From contig CAMDOL010000046.1 in the NCBI GenBank assembly GCA_945903615.1, forward strand, positions 1 through 10,958: DNA of 10,958 nt, read 5' to 3'. Below are positions 10,510 to 10,958 of this stretch, in pieces (the first letter of the stretch is position 1; each line of letters opens with the position of its first letter). Under the pieces are notes generated by a model. That model saw nothing but the letters and a program-made list of their open reading frames with translations. It was not told the origin of the DNA and did no database searches. Made by a program: the position numbers and the translations under genes. The DNA is from Rickettsia typhi. Its GTDB lineage: Bacteria > Pseudomonadota > Alphaproteobacteria > Rickettsiales > UBA1997.

Positions 10510-10516
10510 CCTCCTT
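10510..10516 (-). promoter_or_regulatory. Perfect Shine-Dalgarno without a normal start codon
   Basis: AAGGAGG on the - strand is the best ribosome-binding sequence in the window. Five bases later comes ATT (10504-10502), in frame with the TlpA-like protein; overlapping it is TTG (10503-10501), which opens a 23-codon frame ending at 10432. The first in-frame ATG is 38 bp away, too far to be served directly. Confidence 0.6.
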
Positions 10517-10523
10517 AAAAACA

Positions 10524-10958
10524 ATGCAGAAAAAATACAAAAAATCTCGAGAAAAAAGAGGGTTTAGTTTGATTGAACTTTCAATTGTCATTCTCATCGT
10601 CTCAATTTTAATCACTGGCTCACTAGGAATTTCCAAAACTGCTATCAATAATTCTAAGGTTAAGGTTACCAAAGAAAGAATGGATGCGGTTTATCAAGCA
10701 TTCGCTAATTTTTTAGCTACCAACAGAAGATTGCCTTGTCCAGCCGTAATGACCACAGCAAAAGGCGCGGCGGGATATGGCTCTGAAGCAGCAACTCCAG
10801 GAACTTGCGACGATACTTTTGTTTCACACGTCAACGCGCCACATTTATCATATGGAATGGTTCCAATAGCGGCTCTTGGTTTAGATCAGGATATGGCGGA
10901 GGATGGTTTTGGAACAAAATTTACTTATGTCGTCGATAAAAGATTTACCAAGCAAAGT
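10524..10958 (+). CDS. Type IV prepilin-like / pseudopilin protein, 3' end cut by the window
   Basis: 145 codons are visible and the frame is still open at the right edge. The N-terminus has a short basic leader ending in KRG, then FSLIELSIVILIVSILITG: the prepilin peptidase site (cut after G13), with E5 of the mature protein and a hydrophobic helix that anchors and packs pilin subunits. After the helix comes RRLPCPA (about 74-80); a second Cys follows about 22 residues later and could pair with it. LPCP proteins of this type are known in alphaproteobacteria, but whether this one belongs to a type II secretion system or a type IV pilus cannot be told. It is divergent from the TlpA-like gene, with 52 bp between the ATGs. 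No Shine-Dalgarno precedes the ATG. Confidence 0.88.
   Translation, partial: MQKKYKKSREKRGFSLIELSIVILIVSILITGSLGISKTAINNSKVKVTKERMDAVYQAFANFLATNRRLPCPAVMTTAKGAAGYGSEAATPGTCDDTFVSHVNAPHLSYGMVPIAALGLDQDMAEDGFGTKFTYVVDKRFTKQS

Noticed and set aside
10505..10672. N-terminal extension of the TlpA-like gene to the ATG at 10672
   Set aside because: It is the complement of the conserved prepilin signal region on the + strand and shows no protein features of its own.

Overview
The window is AT-rich, its proteins are rich in Lys, Asn and Ile, and the genes are packed tightly, with many 1-16 bp overlaps. The gene set (XerD-type recombinase, Cox11/CtaG copper chaperone, Mrp-type antiporter subunits, a prepilin-like protein with an LPCP motif) suggests an alphaproteobacterium with a reduced genome, most likely Rickettsiales-like. 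The lumazine synthase gene argues against Rickettsia itself, which lacks riboflavin synthesis. This placement is inference from gene content, not a phylogeny.

Layout: (1) 1-268, probable tail of a + strand gene, then a strong terminator hairpin. (2) 267-1174, a divergent pair: a membrane-anchored SRPBCC protein (-) and an unrecognised 97-aa protein (+). (3) 1193-2869, a - strand cluster: possible small membrane protein, xerD, rnhA. (4) 2957-4324, a secreted BepA-like M48 protease with TPRs (+). (5) 4319-6915, mnhE-ligA (-). (6) 6967-8466, ribH-mnhF-mnhG-ctaG (+). (7) 8451-10471, a TlpA-like thioredoxin and cysS (-). (8) 10524 to the edge, a type IV prepilin-like protein (+), cut by the window.

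Transcription units alternate strand almost one by one, so promoters should lie in a few short divergent gaps (792-880, upstream of 2957, 6916-6966, 10472-10523), while convergent pairs abut or overlap. Within units, genes join by ATGA or TAATG overlaps, and recognisable Shine-Dalgarno sequences are rare. Themes are DNA maintenance (xerD, rnhA, ligA), envelope quality control and redox (M48 protease, TlpA-like protein, CtaG), ion/proton exchange (mnhE/F/G), riboflavin synthesis and tRNA charging.

Most of the window is ordinary housekeeping DNA and I see no convincing new multi-gene system. The parts most worth a second look are a perfect Shine-Dalgarno sequence that serves no ATG upstream of the TlpA-like gene, a small overlapping ORF with a 12-bp tandem repeat upstream of xerD, extra segments in XerD and LigA that carry inverted repeats, and mnhE sitting divergently from mnhF/mnhG.
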